Made by a program: the position numbers and the translations under genes. From Chitinasiproducens palmae (GTDB lineage: Bacteria; Pseudomonadota; Gammaproteobacteria; Burkholderiales; Burkholderiaceae): a stretch of DNA of 64,000 nt. The notes under the pieces were generated by a model that was not told where the DNA came from, searched no databases, and was given only the letters and a program-made list of their open reading frames with translations. Numbering within the stretch: position 1 is the first letter of the stretch; every line of letters starts with the position of its first letter. Below are positions 36,293 to 43,842 of the stretch, piece by piece. The stretch spans positions 1-64,000 of the forward strand of contig NZ_FNLO01000009.1 of assembly GCF_900095735.1 (NCBI RefSeq). The letters are read 5' to 3'.

Positions 36293-37267
36293 ATGAAACA
36301 GACTTTTCTAGATTTCGAACAGCCGATCGCCGAGCTTGAAGCGAAGATCGAACAGCTCAGGTTCGTGCAGGACGATTCGGCCGTCGATATCTCGGAAGAA
36401 ATCGAGCGTCTGAGCAGCAAGAGCCAGCAGCTCACGAAGGACATCTATGCGAAGCTGTCGCCGTGGCAGGTGTCGCAGATCGCGCGCCATCCGCAGCGCC
36501 CCTATACGCTCGACTACATCAACCAGATCTTCACCGACTTCCATGAACTGCACGGCGATCGCGCGTTCGCGGACGACGTGTCGATCGTCGGTGGCCTGGC
36601 GCGCTTCAATGGTCAGTCCTGCATGGTGATCGGTCACCAGAAAGGCCGCGACACCAAGGAGCGCGCGCTGCGCAACTTCGGCATGTCCCGCCCCGAGGGC
36701 TACCGCAAGGCCGAACGGTTGATGCGCCTGGCGGAGAAGTTTCGCATTCCGGTCTTCACGTTTGTCGACACGCCGGGCGCGTATCCGGGCATCGGTGCAG
36801 AGGAGCGCGGCCAGTCCGAGGCGATCGGGCGCAATCTCTATGTGATGGCCGAACTGAACACGCCGATCATTGCGACGATCATCGGCGAAGGCGGTTCCGG
36901 CGGTGCGCTGGCGATTGCCGTTGGCGACAGCGTCGCGATGCTGCAGTTCGCCACCTACTCGGTGATCTCGCCGGAAGGCTGTGCGTCGATTCTCTGGAAG
37001 AGCGCGGCCAAGGCGCCGGAAGCCGCGGAGGCGTTGGGCCTGACCGCGCCACGGCTGAAGGCGCTCGGCCTGATCGACAAGATCATCAACGAGCCGCTCG
37101 GCGGCGCCCATCGGGACCCGAAGGCGATGGCGCTGTCCGTGCGCCGGGCGCTGACCGATTCGATGCGCCAGTTCCAGGGCATGAGCACCGCCGACCTGCG
37201 CGCGCGACGCTACGAGCGTCTCGAAGGCTATGGCAAATACCGCGAGACGCCGGCCCCGCGCGGCTGA
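36293..37267 (+). CDS. accA: Acetyl-CoA carboxylase carboxyltransferase subunit alpha
   Basis: A 324-residue subunit of normal length. It opens [80 protein letters not shown] and [15 protein letters not shown] are the conserved carboxyltransferase blocks. With AccD it transfers CO2 from biotin to acetyl-CoA, the first step of fatty acid synthesis. It is followed 42 bp later by tilS. Confidence 0.97.
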   Translation: MKQTFLDFEQPIAELEAKIEQLRFVQDDSAVDISEEIERLSSKSQQLTKDIYAKLSPWQVSQIARHPQRPYTLDYINQIFTDFHELHGDRAFADDVSIVGGLARFNGQSCMVIGHQKGRDTKERALRNFGMSRPEGYRKAERLMRLAEKFRIPVFTFVDTPGAYPGIGAEERGQSEAIGRNLYVMAELNTPIIATIIGEGGSGGALAIAVGDSVAMLQFATYSVISPEGCASILWKSAAKAPEAAEALGLTAPRLKALGLIDKIINEPLGGAHRDPKAMALSVRRALTDSMRQFQGMSTADLRARRYERLEGYGKYRETPAPRG

Positions 37268-37309
37268 CCGCATGCATGCCGCGACCGGCCCGGCGCGCGC
37301 CGGCTCGGT

Positions 37310-39100
37310 ATGAACGGCGAGGCCGCGGCGCTAGCACTCGAGCGCGCCGTCCGCACTGCGCTCGCGAAGTCTGCCGAATGGTTTGCCGATTCGGTGGCCG
37401 GCTCGTCGGCTGATTCGTCGGCTGATCCGTACGTTGATCGCGCGGCGCAAGCCGAAGTCGCCGTCGCATTCAGCGGGGGCGCTGACTCCACCGCACTGTT
37501 GTATGCGGCAAGCCGTGCACTCGCGCCGCGGCGTCTGCACGCACTGCACGTCAATCATCAGCTGTCGCCGAACGCCGGCGCCTGGCAGGCGCACTGCGCG
37601 GCCGTCGCCGCGCGCCTGGGCGTCGGCTTCCAGAGCACCGATGTGCGCGTGGCAGGGGACGATCCACGCGGCATCGAGGCCGCCGCCCGCGCCGCGCGCT
37701 ACCACGCGCTGGACAGTCTGGCGAAACGCTCCGGTGTCACGATCGTGCTGCTTGGACAGCATGCCGACGACCAGGCAGAGACCGTCCTCCTGCAGGCACT
37801 GCGCGGCGCCGGGCCGGCAGGCCTGGCCGGCATGCCGGTCCAGCGTCGCAGCGCGGGCGGAATCTGGCTGCTGCGGCCTTGCCTGACATCGACGCGAGAC
37901 GAACTGCGCGCGGCGCTTGCCTGGTATCTACGCTCGGATGGAGCGGCGCCGCCGACGGCGGCGGGATGGGTGGAGGACGAATCGAACGGGGATGCGCGTT
38001 TCGCGCGCAACGCCTTGCGTCAATGCCTGGCCACCGGGCTGGCGGAACGATTCCCGGCGTATCGCACGACGCTCGGCCGGGTCGCCCGACACGCCGCAGA
38101 GGCCGCGGATCTTCTCGATGCGCTTGCCGACATCGACCTGGCCGCGGCAGGTGCGGTGTCCGCCTGCGACGCACCGCTCAGTGTTCCGATCCTGTTGCAA
38201 CTGGATGATGCGCGCCTGCGCAACGCCCTGCGCCGCTGGTTTCGGCGTTGCGGGCTGCGCGCGCCGTCAACTGCCCGCCTCGAAGCGTTGCGTGTTGCGT
38301 TGCGTAGTGCATTGCCTGATGCATTGCCTGATGCATTGCCTGATGCGTTGCCTGAGGCGTTGTGTAGTGCGTCGCCTGCTGCGTCGCCTAATGCGCTGCG
38401 CGCGGCGCCTCGCGGCATGCTTGGGCGCTTTGAAGGACGCACGCTGGTATGTGAGCGCGGCCGTCTGCGCTGGCTGGCGGCCTGTGAGTCGCTGGCGGGC
38501 CGACCGCGGGCAAGTGCGGCACTGGAACCGGTGTCGATCCGGGGCGCGACGCTTTGCCTGCGTGAATGGCATCTGCCCGCCTGGGGCGGCTGCCTGCGCC
38601 TGCTTGCCGTGGACCACGCGCCCGCTTTGCATCGCGAGCACGGCGACGGCTCCCGAGGCGATCGCGCATCGGGTCAGGCACCTCATAGCGAATCGCAGTG
38701 CAACTCGGCATGCGAATCGGCGTGCCCTCCTGGCCGCGATCGCCACGCTGACTCGACCTGCGCCCCGTTGCGCGATGCGCTGGCGGACCTCTGGCCGCTG
38801 AGCGCGCTTGCCGACGCGATGGTTACTGCGCGCAGTCGCGGCGGCGGCGAGCGGATGCGAACGCGGGCAGGGGGACCTTCGCGCAGCCTGAAGAATCTTT
38901 TCCAGGAAGCTTGCGTGCCGGCAGCCGAACGCGCCGTGCCGTTGTTCGAGATCGACGGACGGCTTGCGTTCGTGCCGCGCCTCGGCGCCGACATCGCTTA
39001 CGCGACGGAATTGCGCCGCATCGCGGACGCGCAGGCCGGCCCGCCACACCGGTATGTGCGCTTCGAATGGCAATTCCTGCCTGTCGGCTTGTCAAGCTGA
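37310..39100 (+). CDS. tilS: tRNA(Ile)-lysidine synthetase TilS
   Basis: A 596-residue enzyme, longer than E. coli TilS (432). The PP-loop AFSGGADSTALLYAA is near residues 52-66, and LHVNHQLSPNA and GQHADDQAETVLLQALRGAG are the N-terminal ATPase signatures. It converts the C34 of tRNA-Ile to lysidine so that it reads AUA. The extra length lies in the middle and C-terminal parts. It includes a 12-bp in-frame array (38285-38392, residues 326-361, Ala-Leu-Pro-Asp units) and a Ser/Arg-rich stretch near 450-490. Confidence 0.93.
   Translation: MNGEAAALALERAVRTALAKSAEWFADSVAGSSADSSADPYVDRAAQAEVAVAFSGGADSTALLYAASRALAPRRLHALHVNHQLSPNAGAWQAHCAAVAARLGVGFQSTDVRVAGDDPRGIEAAARAARYHALDSLAKRSGVTIVLLGQHADDQAETVLLQALRGAGPAGLAGMPVQRRSAGGIWLLRPCLTSTRDELRAALAWYLRSDGAAPPTAAGWVEDESNGDARFARNALRQCLATGLAERFPAYRTTLGRVARHAAEAADLLDALADIDLAAAGAVSACDAPLSVPILLQLDDARLRNALRRWFRRCGLRAPSTARLEALRVALRSALPDALPDALPDALPEALCSASPAASPNALRAAPRGMLGRFEGRTLVCERGRLRWLAACESLAGRPRASAALEPVSIRGATLCLREWHLPAWGGCLRLLAVDHAPALHREHGDGSRGDRASGQAPHSESQCNSACESACPPGRDRHADSTCAPLRDALADLWPLSALADAMVTARSRGGGERMRTRAGGPSRSLKNLFQEACVPAAERAVPLFEIDGRLAFVPRLGADIAYATELRRIADAQAGPPHRYVRFEWQFLPVGLSS
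38285..38392. repeat. 12-bp in-frame tandem array within tilS, 9 units
   Basis: Nine units on a 12-bp spacing. The best are three perfect copies of GCATTGCCTGAT (38309-38344), with GCGTTGCGTAGT-like and GCGTCGCCTAAT-like variants on either side. They encode Ala-Leu-Pro-Asp type tetrapeptides between the catalytic core and the C-terminal region, so gain or loss of units keeps the frame. Confidence 0.9.
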
Positions 39101-39287
39101 CCTGCATCCTGTAATTTCTATCGTTTTTTCGATGACCGGGTCCGTCACCTGCGGGGCCGGCCGCATCGCCTGCGCGATCCCCGACCGGGGCGCGTGTCGA
39201 CGGTGAACGCGTGCGTCCATGCGACGCAATGAAACGGGCAGTCGCCTTCCGCGCGACCATGCCCGCCAGTCTCAACCGTAATCAACC
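39101..39287. promoter_or_regulatory. tilS-lysC spacer
   Basis: A 187-bp gap that probably holds the lysC promoter. A TTTCTATCGTTTTTTCGATG segment near 39115-39134 is AT-rich; no attenuator or lysine riboswitch pattern is apparent. Confidence 0.35.
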
Positions 39288-40541
39288 ATGTCATTGATCG
39301 TACACAAATACGGCGGCACGTCGATGGGCTCGGTCGAGCGCATCCGCAACGTGGCGCGTCGGGTTGCCAAGTGGCACAAGGCGGGACACCAGATGGTCGT
39401 GGTGCCGTCGGCGATGTCCGGCGAAACCAATCGGCTGCTGAAACTCGCGAACGACATTTCGGCGCGGCCGTCGACACGCGAACTCGACATGCTGGCGTCG
39501 ACCGGCGAACAGGCAAGCGTCGCCTTGCTGGCCATCGCGCTGCAGGATATCGGCATCGACGCCGTCAGCTATGCCGGCTGGCAGGTGCCGATCCGGACCG
39601 ACAATGCCTACACCAAGGCGCGCATCAGCAGCATCGACGACGCGCGCGTGCGCGCCGATCTCGACGCCGGCCGCGTGGTCGTCATCACCGGCTTTCAGGG
39701 CGTCGACGAGCAGGGCAACATCACGACGCTGGGCCGCGGCGGCTCCGACACGTCGGCAGTGGCCGTGGCGGCCGCGATGAAGGCGGAGGAGTGCCTGATC
39801 TACACCGACGTCGACGGCGTCTACACCACCGACCCGCGCGTGGTCGACGAAGCGCGCCGGCTGTCCAGCATCACCTTCGAGGAGATGCTGGAGATGGCCA
39901 GTCTTGGCTCGAAGGTGCTGCAGATCCGTTCGGTGGAGTTCGCCGGCAAGTACCAGGTGAAGACGCGCGTGCTCTCGAGCCTGACCGACCCGGACATCCC
40001 GCTCGAAACCGAGATGGCATCGGGAACGCTGATTACTCTTGACGAAGAAGGACAGGACATGGAACAGGCGATCATCTCCGGCATCGCATTCCAGCGCGAC
40101 GAAGCGCGGATCGCAGTGGCCGGCGTGCCCGACAAGCCGGGTATTGCGTATCAAATCCTCGGGCCGGTCGCCGACGCGAACATCGACGTCGACATGATCA
40201 TCCAGAACCGCGGCTCGAACGGCAAGACCGACTTCACGTTCACCGTTGCGCGCGGCGACTATCAGCGCGCGCTGGAGATCCTGCAGGCCGAAGTGAAGGA
40301 CCACATCGGCGCGGGCAGCATCGAGGGCGACCCGAAAGTGTCGAAGGTGTCGGTGGTCGGCGTGGGCATGCGTTCGCATGTCGGCGTTGCCAGCCAGATG
40401 TTCCGCACGCTGTCGGAAGAGGGCATCAATATCCAGATGATCTCCACCTCCGAAATCAAGATTTCGGTGCTGATGGACGAGAAGTACATGGAACTCGCCG
40501 TGCGCGCGCTGCACAAGGCCTTCGGTCTGGAAAGCGCCTGA
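39288..40541 (+). CDS. lysC: Aspartate kinase (aspartokinase)
   Basis: A 417-residue monofunctional aspartokinase. The start LIVHKYGGTSMGSVERI is the kinase signature. ITTLGRGGSDTSAVAVAAAM (about 144-163) and IYTDVDGVYTTDPRVV bind ATP and aspartate. Two ACT domains follow from about residue 265 (VAGVPDKPGIAYQIL; SVVGVGMRSHVGVASQMF), where lysine/threonine feedback acts. It makes aspartyl phosphate for lysine, methionine, threonine and diaminopimelate. The usual Burkholderia neighbour, tRNA-Ser, follows. Confidence 0.96.
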   Translation: MSLIVHKYGGTSMGSVERIRNVARRVAKWHKAGHQMVVVPSAMSGETNRLLKLANDISARPSTRELDMLASTGEQASVALLAIALQDIGIDAVSYAGWQVPIRTDNAYTKARISSIDDARVRADLDAGRVVVITGFQGVDEQGNITTLGRGGSDTSAVAVAAAMKAEECLIYTDVDGVYTTDPRVVDEARRLSSITFEEMLEMASLGSKVLQIRSVEFAGKYQVKTRVLSSLTDPDIPLETEMASGTLITLDEEGQDMEQAIISGIAFQRDEARIAVAGVPDKPGIAYQILGPVADANIDVDMIIQNRGSNGKTDFTFTVARGDYQRALEILQAEVKDHIGAGSIEGDPKVSKVSVVGVGMRSHVGVASQMFRTLSEEGINIQMISTSEIKISVLMDEKYMELAVRALHKAFGLESA

Positions 40542-40594
40542 ACGCGGCGCGCGGCCACGGGCAACGCAGCTTTGCGATTTACACGAAACTGTCG

Positions 40595-40623
40595 TTGACC
40601 GGGGACCGCTAAGTCGCTAATAT
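40595..40623 (+). promoter_or_regulatory. Sigma-70 promoter of tRNA-Ser
   Basis: TTGACC (40595-40600), a 17-bp spacer, then TAATAT (40618-40623): a near-consensus promoter. It is followed by a GC-rich discriminator (TGCGGC), typical of stringently controlled stable-RNA promoters. Transcription would start near 40630. Confidence 0.82.
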
Positions 40624-40630
40624 TGCGGCT

Positions 40631-40650
40631 TCTCGCTTTCCGAAGCGAGA
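40631..40650 (+). other. Leader hairpin just upstream of tRNA-Ser
   Basis: TCTCGCTT and AAGCGAGA form a perfect 8-bp stem with a TCCG loop. It starts near the expected transcription start and ends six bases before the tRNA 5' end. It may guide processing of the precursor; function is inferred. Confidence 0.6.
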
Positions 40651-40656
40651 CTGTTC

Positions 40657-40750
40657 GGAGACGTGGCCGAGAGGTCGAAGGCACTCCCCTGCTAAGGGAG
40701 CATGCGGGCCAAAACCTGCATCGAGGGTTCGAATCCCTCCGTCTCCGCCA
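40657..40750 (+). tRNA. tRNA-Ser (GCT anticodon)
   Basis: A class II tRNA with an encoded CCA. The acceptor stem GGAGACG pairs with CGTCTCC. The anticodon stem CTCCC and GGGAG encloses a loop with anticodon GCT. A long variable arm lies before the T arm, whose GAGGG stem and TTCGAAT loop are clear. It reads AGC/AGU serine codons. Confidence 0.97.
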
Positions 40751-40860
40751 GTATTAATGGTAAGTCGGTGATTTCGCTTGATTCTCTCAGTCCAGCGATG
40801 ACTTACCCACAGCACTACCCCCGATGCTTGCACGCCAGCCGATCGGCTGTTCAAAGCGCG

Positions 40861-41145
40861 CTACTTCGCGGTCAACAATAACTCCCAGCGTTTAATCGGA
40901 CCGAAATCTTCGCCAGGCCAACAGCCTCGGAGTAGGCCGTCTTGCTCAAGGTCGGCCATCTCGCACCGCACGTCCTGGCCGGCTTCCGTCAGTGCCACGC
41001 GATGACCGCGCGGTGTGGTTAATCAAGTGGACAAGCCACCGGCGAGCAGCATATCGGTTACCCAGCTTCCCCCTGAGTAGATCGGTCGATCGCCATCGAC
41101 CCGGCGGATGGTGTCGAACACGCGGACAAACGAAACCCCGCTCAT
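40861..41145 (-). pseudogene. Broken small gene with an in-frame TGA (94 codons)
   Basis: On the minus strand, an ATG at 41145 opens a frame of 40 residues (MSGVSFVRVFDTIRRVDGDR...LLAGGLST), meets TGA at 41023-41025, and continues in the same frame for 53 more protein-like residues (LTTPRGHRVALTEAGQDVRC...IKRWELLLTAK) to TAG at 40861. Both halves look like ordinary soluble protein, and the second resembles the VALTEAG segment of helix-turn-helix proteins. The simplest reading is a nonsense mutation (for example TGG to TGA). I do not recognise the family. It lies 110 bp beyond tRNA-Ser. Confidence 0.55.
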
Positions 41146-41665
41146 CGCGCCACCTGTGACTTAAACGACGGAACGGGTTGCAGCGGACCAAACTCGCGGA
41201 TGCGCGCGGACGCGCGGCGTCGTCGATGCTGCGGCTGACCGGCCTATGTTCGCCGCGCGAGGGCGACGCGTCGCCCTCGCGTCTACCGTGGACGGCGTGG
41301 GCGCAAGCCCGCACCCGCCGTTCGGTGGCGACGCGCCGTCCGAGATGGCAGTGTGAGCGCGTTCCCTTGTCGAAGCGCCGCCTCAGCGCACGCATTCATC
41401 ATCGGCGTCTCGTGCGCGCGGCGCTGACGTCGCATCCGGGTGCGGTATCTCGTCCCGCTTGCATACCTGACCCTCAGCACAGCGATGCGCGCGGCCCGTT
41501 GCTCAGCCGGCTGGCCGGCTAATGGGCAGTGTCCGCGGAGTCGTGTCGCCTTAGATAGAGCGCTGCCGAGCTAAGCCAATTCTCATTGCCCGGATGCTGT
41601 CGATTGCTTGATGCTATCGAGGCATGCTGACGAACGCGGTGGCGCGTAATAGACGGGGAAAAGCA
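41146..41665. other. Gene-poor stretch between the pseudogene and the secreted-protein gene
   Basis: This 520-bp segment has no convincing frame. It contains the 26-bp perfect palindrome at 41256-41281. Toward 41560-41650 it becomes AT-richer (AATTCTCATTGCC, GATGCTATCGAGGC), which probably contains the promoter of the secreted-protein gene. Confidence 0.45.
41256..41281. other. 26-bp perfect palindrome
   Basis: The half site CGCGAGGGCGACG is followed directly by its exact reverse complement, with no loop, centred on ACGCGT. No T-run follows it, so it does not look like a terminator. It could be a protein-binding or recombination site, or a cruciform; this is unknown. Confidence 0.8.
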
Positions 41666-42103
41666 ATGAAGATCGCAAGCGCAGTAATTGTTGTCACGCT
41701 CTCGATGGCGTCATTCGGCGTGAGCGCGAAAAATACCTTCGAAGACAACCGCAGATGGTCGTTCGAAAAGGACGGGGAGTTGACGGTAGACACGTCTTAC
41801 GACGGTCTCGACGTGGGCTGTTTCAAATTTTCGCCCGAGCGAGTCAATTTCTATGTAGAGCTCATCAATGAGCCCACGGTCGGTCGCTTGCCGTTATCGG
41901 TCGAACAGACTGGCGGCACTTATACCGGCGGCGGAAAATTTCATCATGTAAACGGCGCAAAGACCTTGCGCCTGACGTTCTATCCCGGCAATCGCTATCG
42001 CGTCCGGAACGAAACCGGTGAGGCAGTACTGGGGCTAGAGTGCGACCGCGGCACTGCGCCGATTGCCGCATCCGCGTCCGCGACGCAGCGCCAAGCGCGG
42101 TAG
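41666..42103 (+). CDS. Secreted protein of unknown family (145 aa)
   Basis: A signal peptide is clear: MKIASAVIVVTLSMASFGVS then AKN, cleaved after VSA. The mature part (about 124 aa) is beta-rich and polar, with two Cys (52 and 126) that could form a disulfide, and an aromatic/Gly run TYTGGGKFHHVNG. I do not recognise a family. The gene is AT-richer than its neighbours, suggesting transfer. The ATG at 41666 is preceded by GGGGAAAAGC. It lies upstream of the gtr genes and could be exported with the same serotype-changing module; that is speculation. Confidence 0.72.
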   Translation: MKIASAVIVVTLSMASFGVSAKNTFEDNRRWSFEKDGELTVDTSYDGLDVGCFKFSPERVNFYVELINEPTVGRLPLSVEQTGGTYTGGGKFHHVNGAKTLRLTFYPGNRYRVRNETGEAVLGLECDRGTAPIAASASATQRQAR

Positions 42104-42419
42104 AGTTTGGTGCTGCCGAAGCTACCAAAGGTAGCAAAGCTGCCGACTCGTGCGCTCGGGCGGCACGCTCGAATCTCGCGAGCCGTCGGTGCCCTGCCGC
42201 GCATGATGGCGGCTGTCGCGCGATCGCGACACCGAGGCTGCCGCAAAGGTCGAACATGGCATGTCCTTGGCTTCCTCGCCCGTCCGTCCCCCATCCCTTG
42301 TTCCGGGCAGGCGTGCCGGAAAACGCGGATGGTAAGCTTGCCGCTTGGATGCAACGCTATGGTGTTGCGCGCGTAAGGCGCGTAAGGCGCGCAAGGCGCG
42401 TTCAAGCGGGGAGCACGTG
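42104..42419. other. Intergenic region ahead of the gtr genes
   Basis: A 316-bp stretch with a short CTACCAAAGGTAG hairpin-like word near 42121 and a threefold CGCGTAAGG 9-bp repeat at 42370-42396. The repeat is only 24 bp from the first gtr ATG, in its leader. Confidence 0.5.
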
Positions 42420-43469
42420 ATGCAACGAAGCACCGCGGTTTCGGGCGTATGGCCGGACGAGACGCGTCGCGCGGCGGCGTCGCGTGCCTTGCTGTCGTTG
42501 GTCGCTCCGTTTTTCAACGAGGCCGGCGCGGTCGACGCGTTCTTCGCACGCGTGCGTCCGGTGCTCGACAGCATGCCAGGACTCGATCACGAAATCGTCT
42601 GCGTCAATGACGGCAGCAACGACGATACGTTGGTGCGCTTGTTGGCGCACGCGGCGGACGATGCCAGCGTGGTCGTGATCGATCTGTCGCGCAACTTCGG
42701 CAAGGAGGCGGCGCTGACCGCCGGCATCGAAGCGGCGCGCGGCGATGCGGTGCTGCCCCTCGACGCCGATCTGCAGGACCCACCGGAGGTCATTCCGCAA
42801 CTGGTGGCGAAATGGCGGGAGGGGTATGAGGTGGTGCTGGCCAAACGCAGTGAACGTGGCACCGACACCTTCGCCAAGCGGCGCACGGCCGCCGCTTTCT
42901 ACCGTCTTCACAATCGCATCAGCGATCCGAAGATTCCGGAGAATGTCGGGGACTTTCGTCTGATGACGCGGCCCGTCATCGACGCGCTTCGGCAGTTGCC
43001 GGAAAACCGGCGGTTCATGAAGGGGTTGTTCGCCTGGGTTGGATTCCGCACGGCGTGCGTGTCGTACCGGCGGGAAGCCAGGGCCTGCGGCGACAGCAAG
43101 TTTTCGGGGTGGCGGCTGTGGAACCTTGCGCTCGAAGGCATTACCAGTTTCAGCACCTTGCCGTTGCGCGTCTGGACCTACCTCGGGACGGCGACCGCGC
43201 TGTCGGCGTTGTTCTATGCGATCTATCTGGTCGGACGCACGCTGATCCACGGCCGGGACGTGCCGGGCTACGCGTCGCTGATCACCGCGGTGCTGTTCCT
43301 GGGCGGCGTGCAACTGATCGGCATCGGCGTGATCGGCGAGTATGTCGGCAGGATGTATATGGAGGCCAAGCGCCGGCCGACATACATCGTACGCAAGCGC
43401 TATGGCGCGAACGCCACCCGTGCCACCCATGCCACCGGTGCCGCCCAGGCGACCGGTGCCGGGGGCTGA
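42420..43469 (+). CDS. gtrB: Bactoprenol glucosyltransferase, GtrB type
   Basis: A 349-residue family 2 glycosyltransferase. LSLVAPFFNEAGAVDAFFAR and VNDGSNDDT form the nucleotide-sugar fold; VLPLDADLQDPPEVIPQLV holds the metal-binding Asp motif. Two C-terminal membrane helices (about 250-275 and 285-310, LGGVQLIGIGVIGEYVGRMY) are typical of GtrB. It would attach glucose to undecaprenyl phosphate at the inner membrane. The last residues carry an in-frame 9-bp repeat (43413-43457, Ala-Thr-Xaa). The gtrA-like gene follows 4 bp later. Confidence 0.88.
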   Translation: MQRSTAVSGVWPDETRRAAASRALLSLVAPFFNEAGAVDAFFARVRPVLDSMPGLDHEIVCVNDGSNDDTLVRLLAHAADDASVVVIDLSRNFGKEAALTAGIEAARGDAVLPLDADLQDPPEVIPQLVAKWREGYEVVLAKRSERGTDTFAKRRTAAAFYRLHNRISDPKIPENVGDFRLMTRPVIDALRQLPENRRFMKGLFAWVGFRTACVSYRREARACGDSKFSGWRLWNLALEGITSFSTLPLRVWTYLGTATALSALFYAIYLVGRTLIHGRDVPGYASLITAVLFLGGVQLIGIGVIGEYVGRMYMEAKRRPTYIVRKRYGANATRATHATGAAQATGAGG

Positions 43470-43473
43470 CGCG

Positions 43474-43842
43474 ATGCTTCGCTTTCTACGCTATGCCGCC
43501 CTCGGCGCGGTGGGCACGGCGGTGCAGTATGTCTTGCTGATCTGCCTGGTTCATAGCATGGGCGTCGGTCCGGTGGCCGCCTCTTCAGCCGGCGCGGTGG
43601 CGGGCGCGGTGACCAACTATCTACTCAATCATCGCTACAGCTTCGGTGGCACCGCCCGCCATCGCGCCGCCGCGCCCCGCTTCATGCTGGTCGCCGCAGG
43701 CGGCCTGGCGATCAATGCGATGGTGATGGCACTGCTCACCGGCGCGTTCGCGCTGCCGTACCTGCTTGCGCAATGCGTGGCGACAGCCGCGGTCCTTGCG
43801 CTCACTTACGTTGCGAATGCATCCTGGTCGTTCAAGACATGA
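43474..43842 (+). CDS. gtrA: GtrA-family flippase-like membrane protein
   Basis: A 122-residue protein with four helices, the GtrA fold. It opens MLRFLRYAALGAVGTAVQYV; GAVAGAVTNYLLNHRYSF and ALTYVANASWSFKT are the conserved family blocks. It is thought to flip lipid-linked glucose to the periplasmic side. It overlaps the next gene by 4 bp (ATGA) and lies directly after gtrB, the same set found in serotype-converting modules. Confidence 0.9.
   Translation: MLRFLRYAALGAVGTAVQYVLLICLVHSMGVGPVAASSAGAVAGAVTNYLLNHRYSFGGTARHRAAAPRFMLVAAGGLAINAMVMALLTGAFALPYLLAQCVATAAVLALTYVANASWSFKT

Noticed and set aside
40609-40854. A minus-strand frame containing GGDGGIRTLDAG
   Set aside because: This peptide is the well-known false translation of the complement of a tRNA-Ser gene; it exactly overlaps the tRNA.
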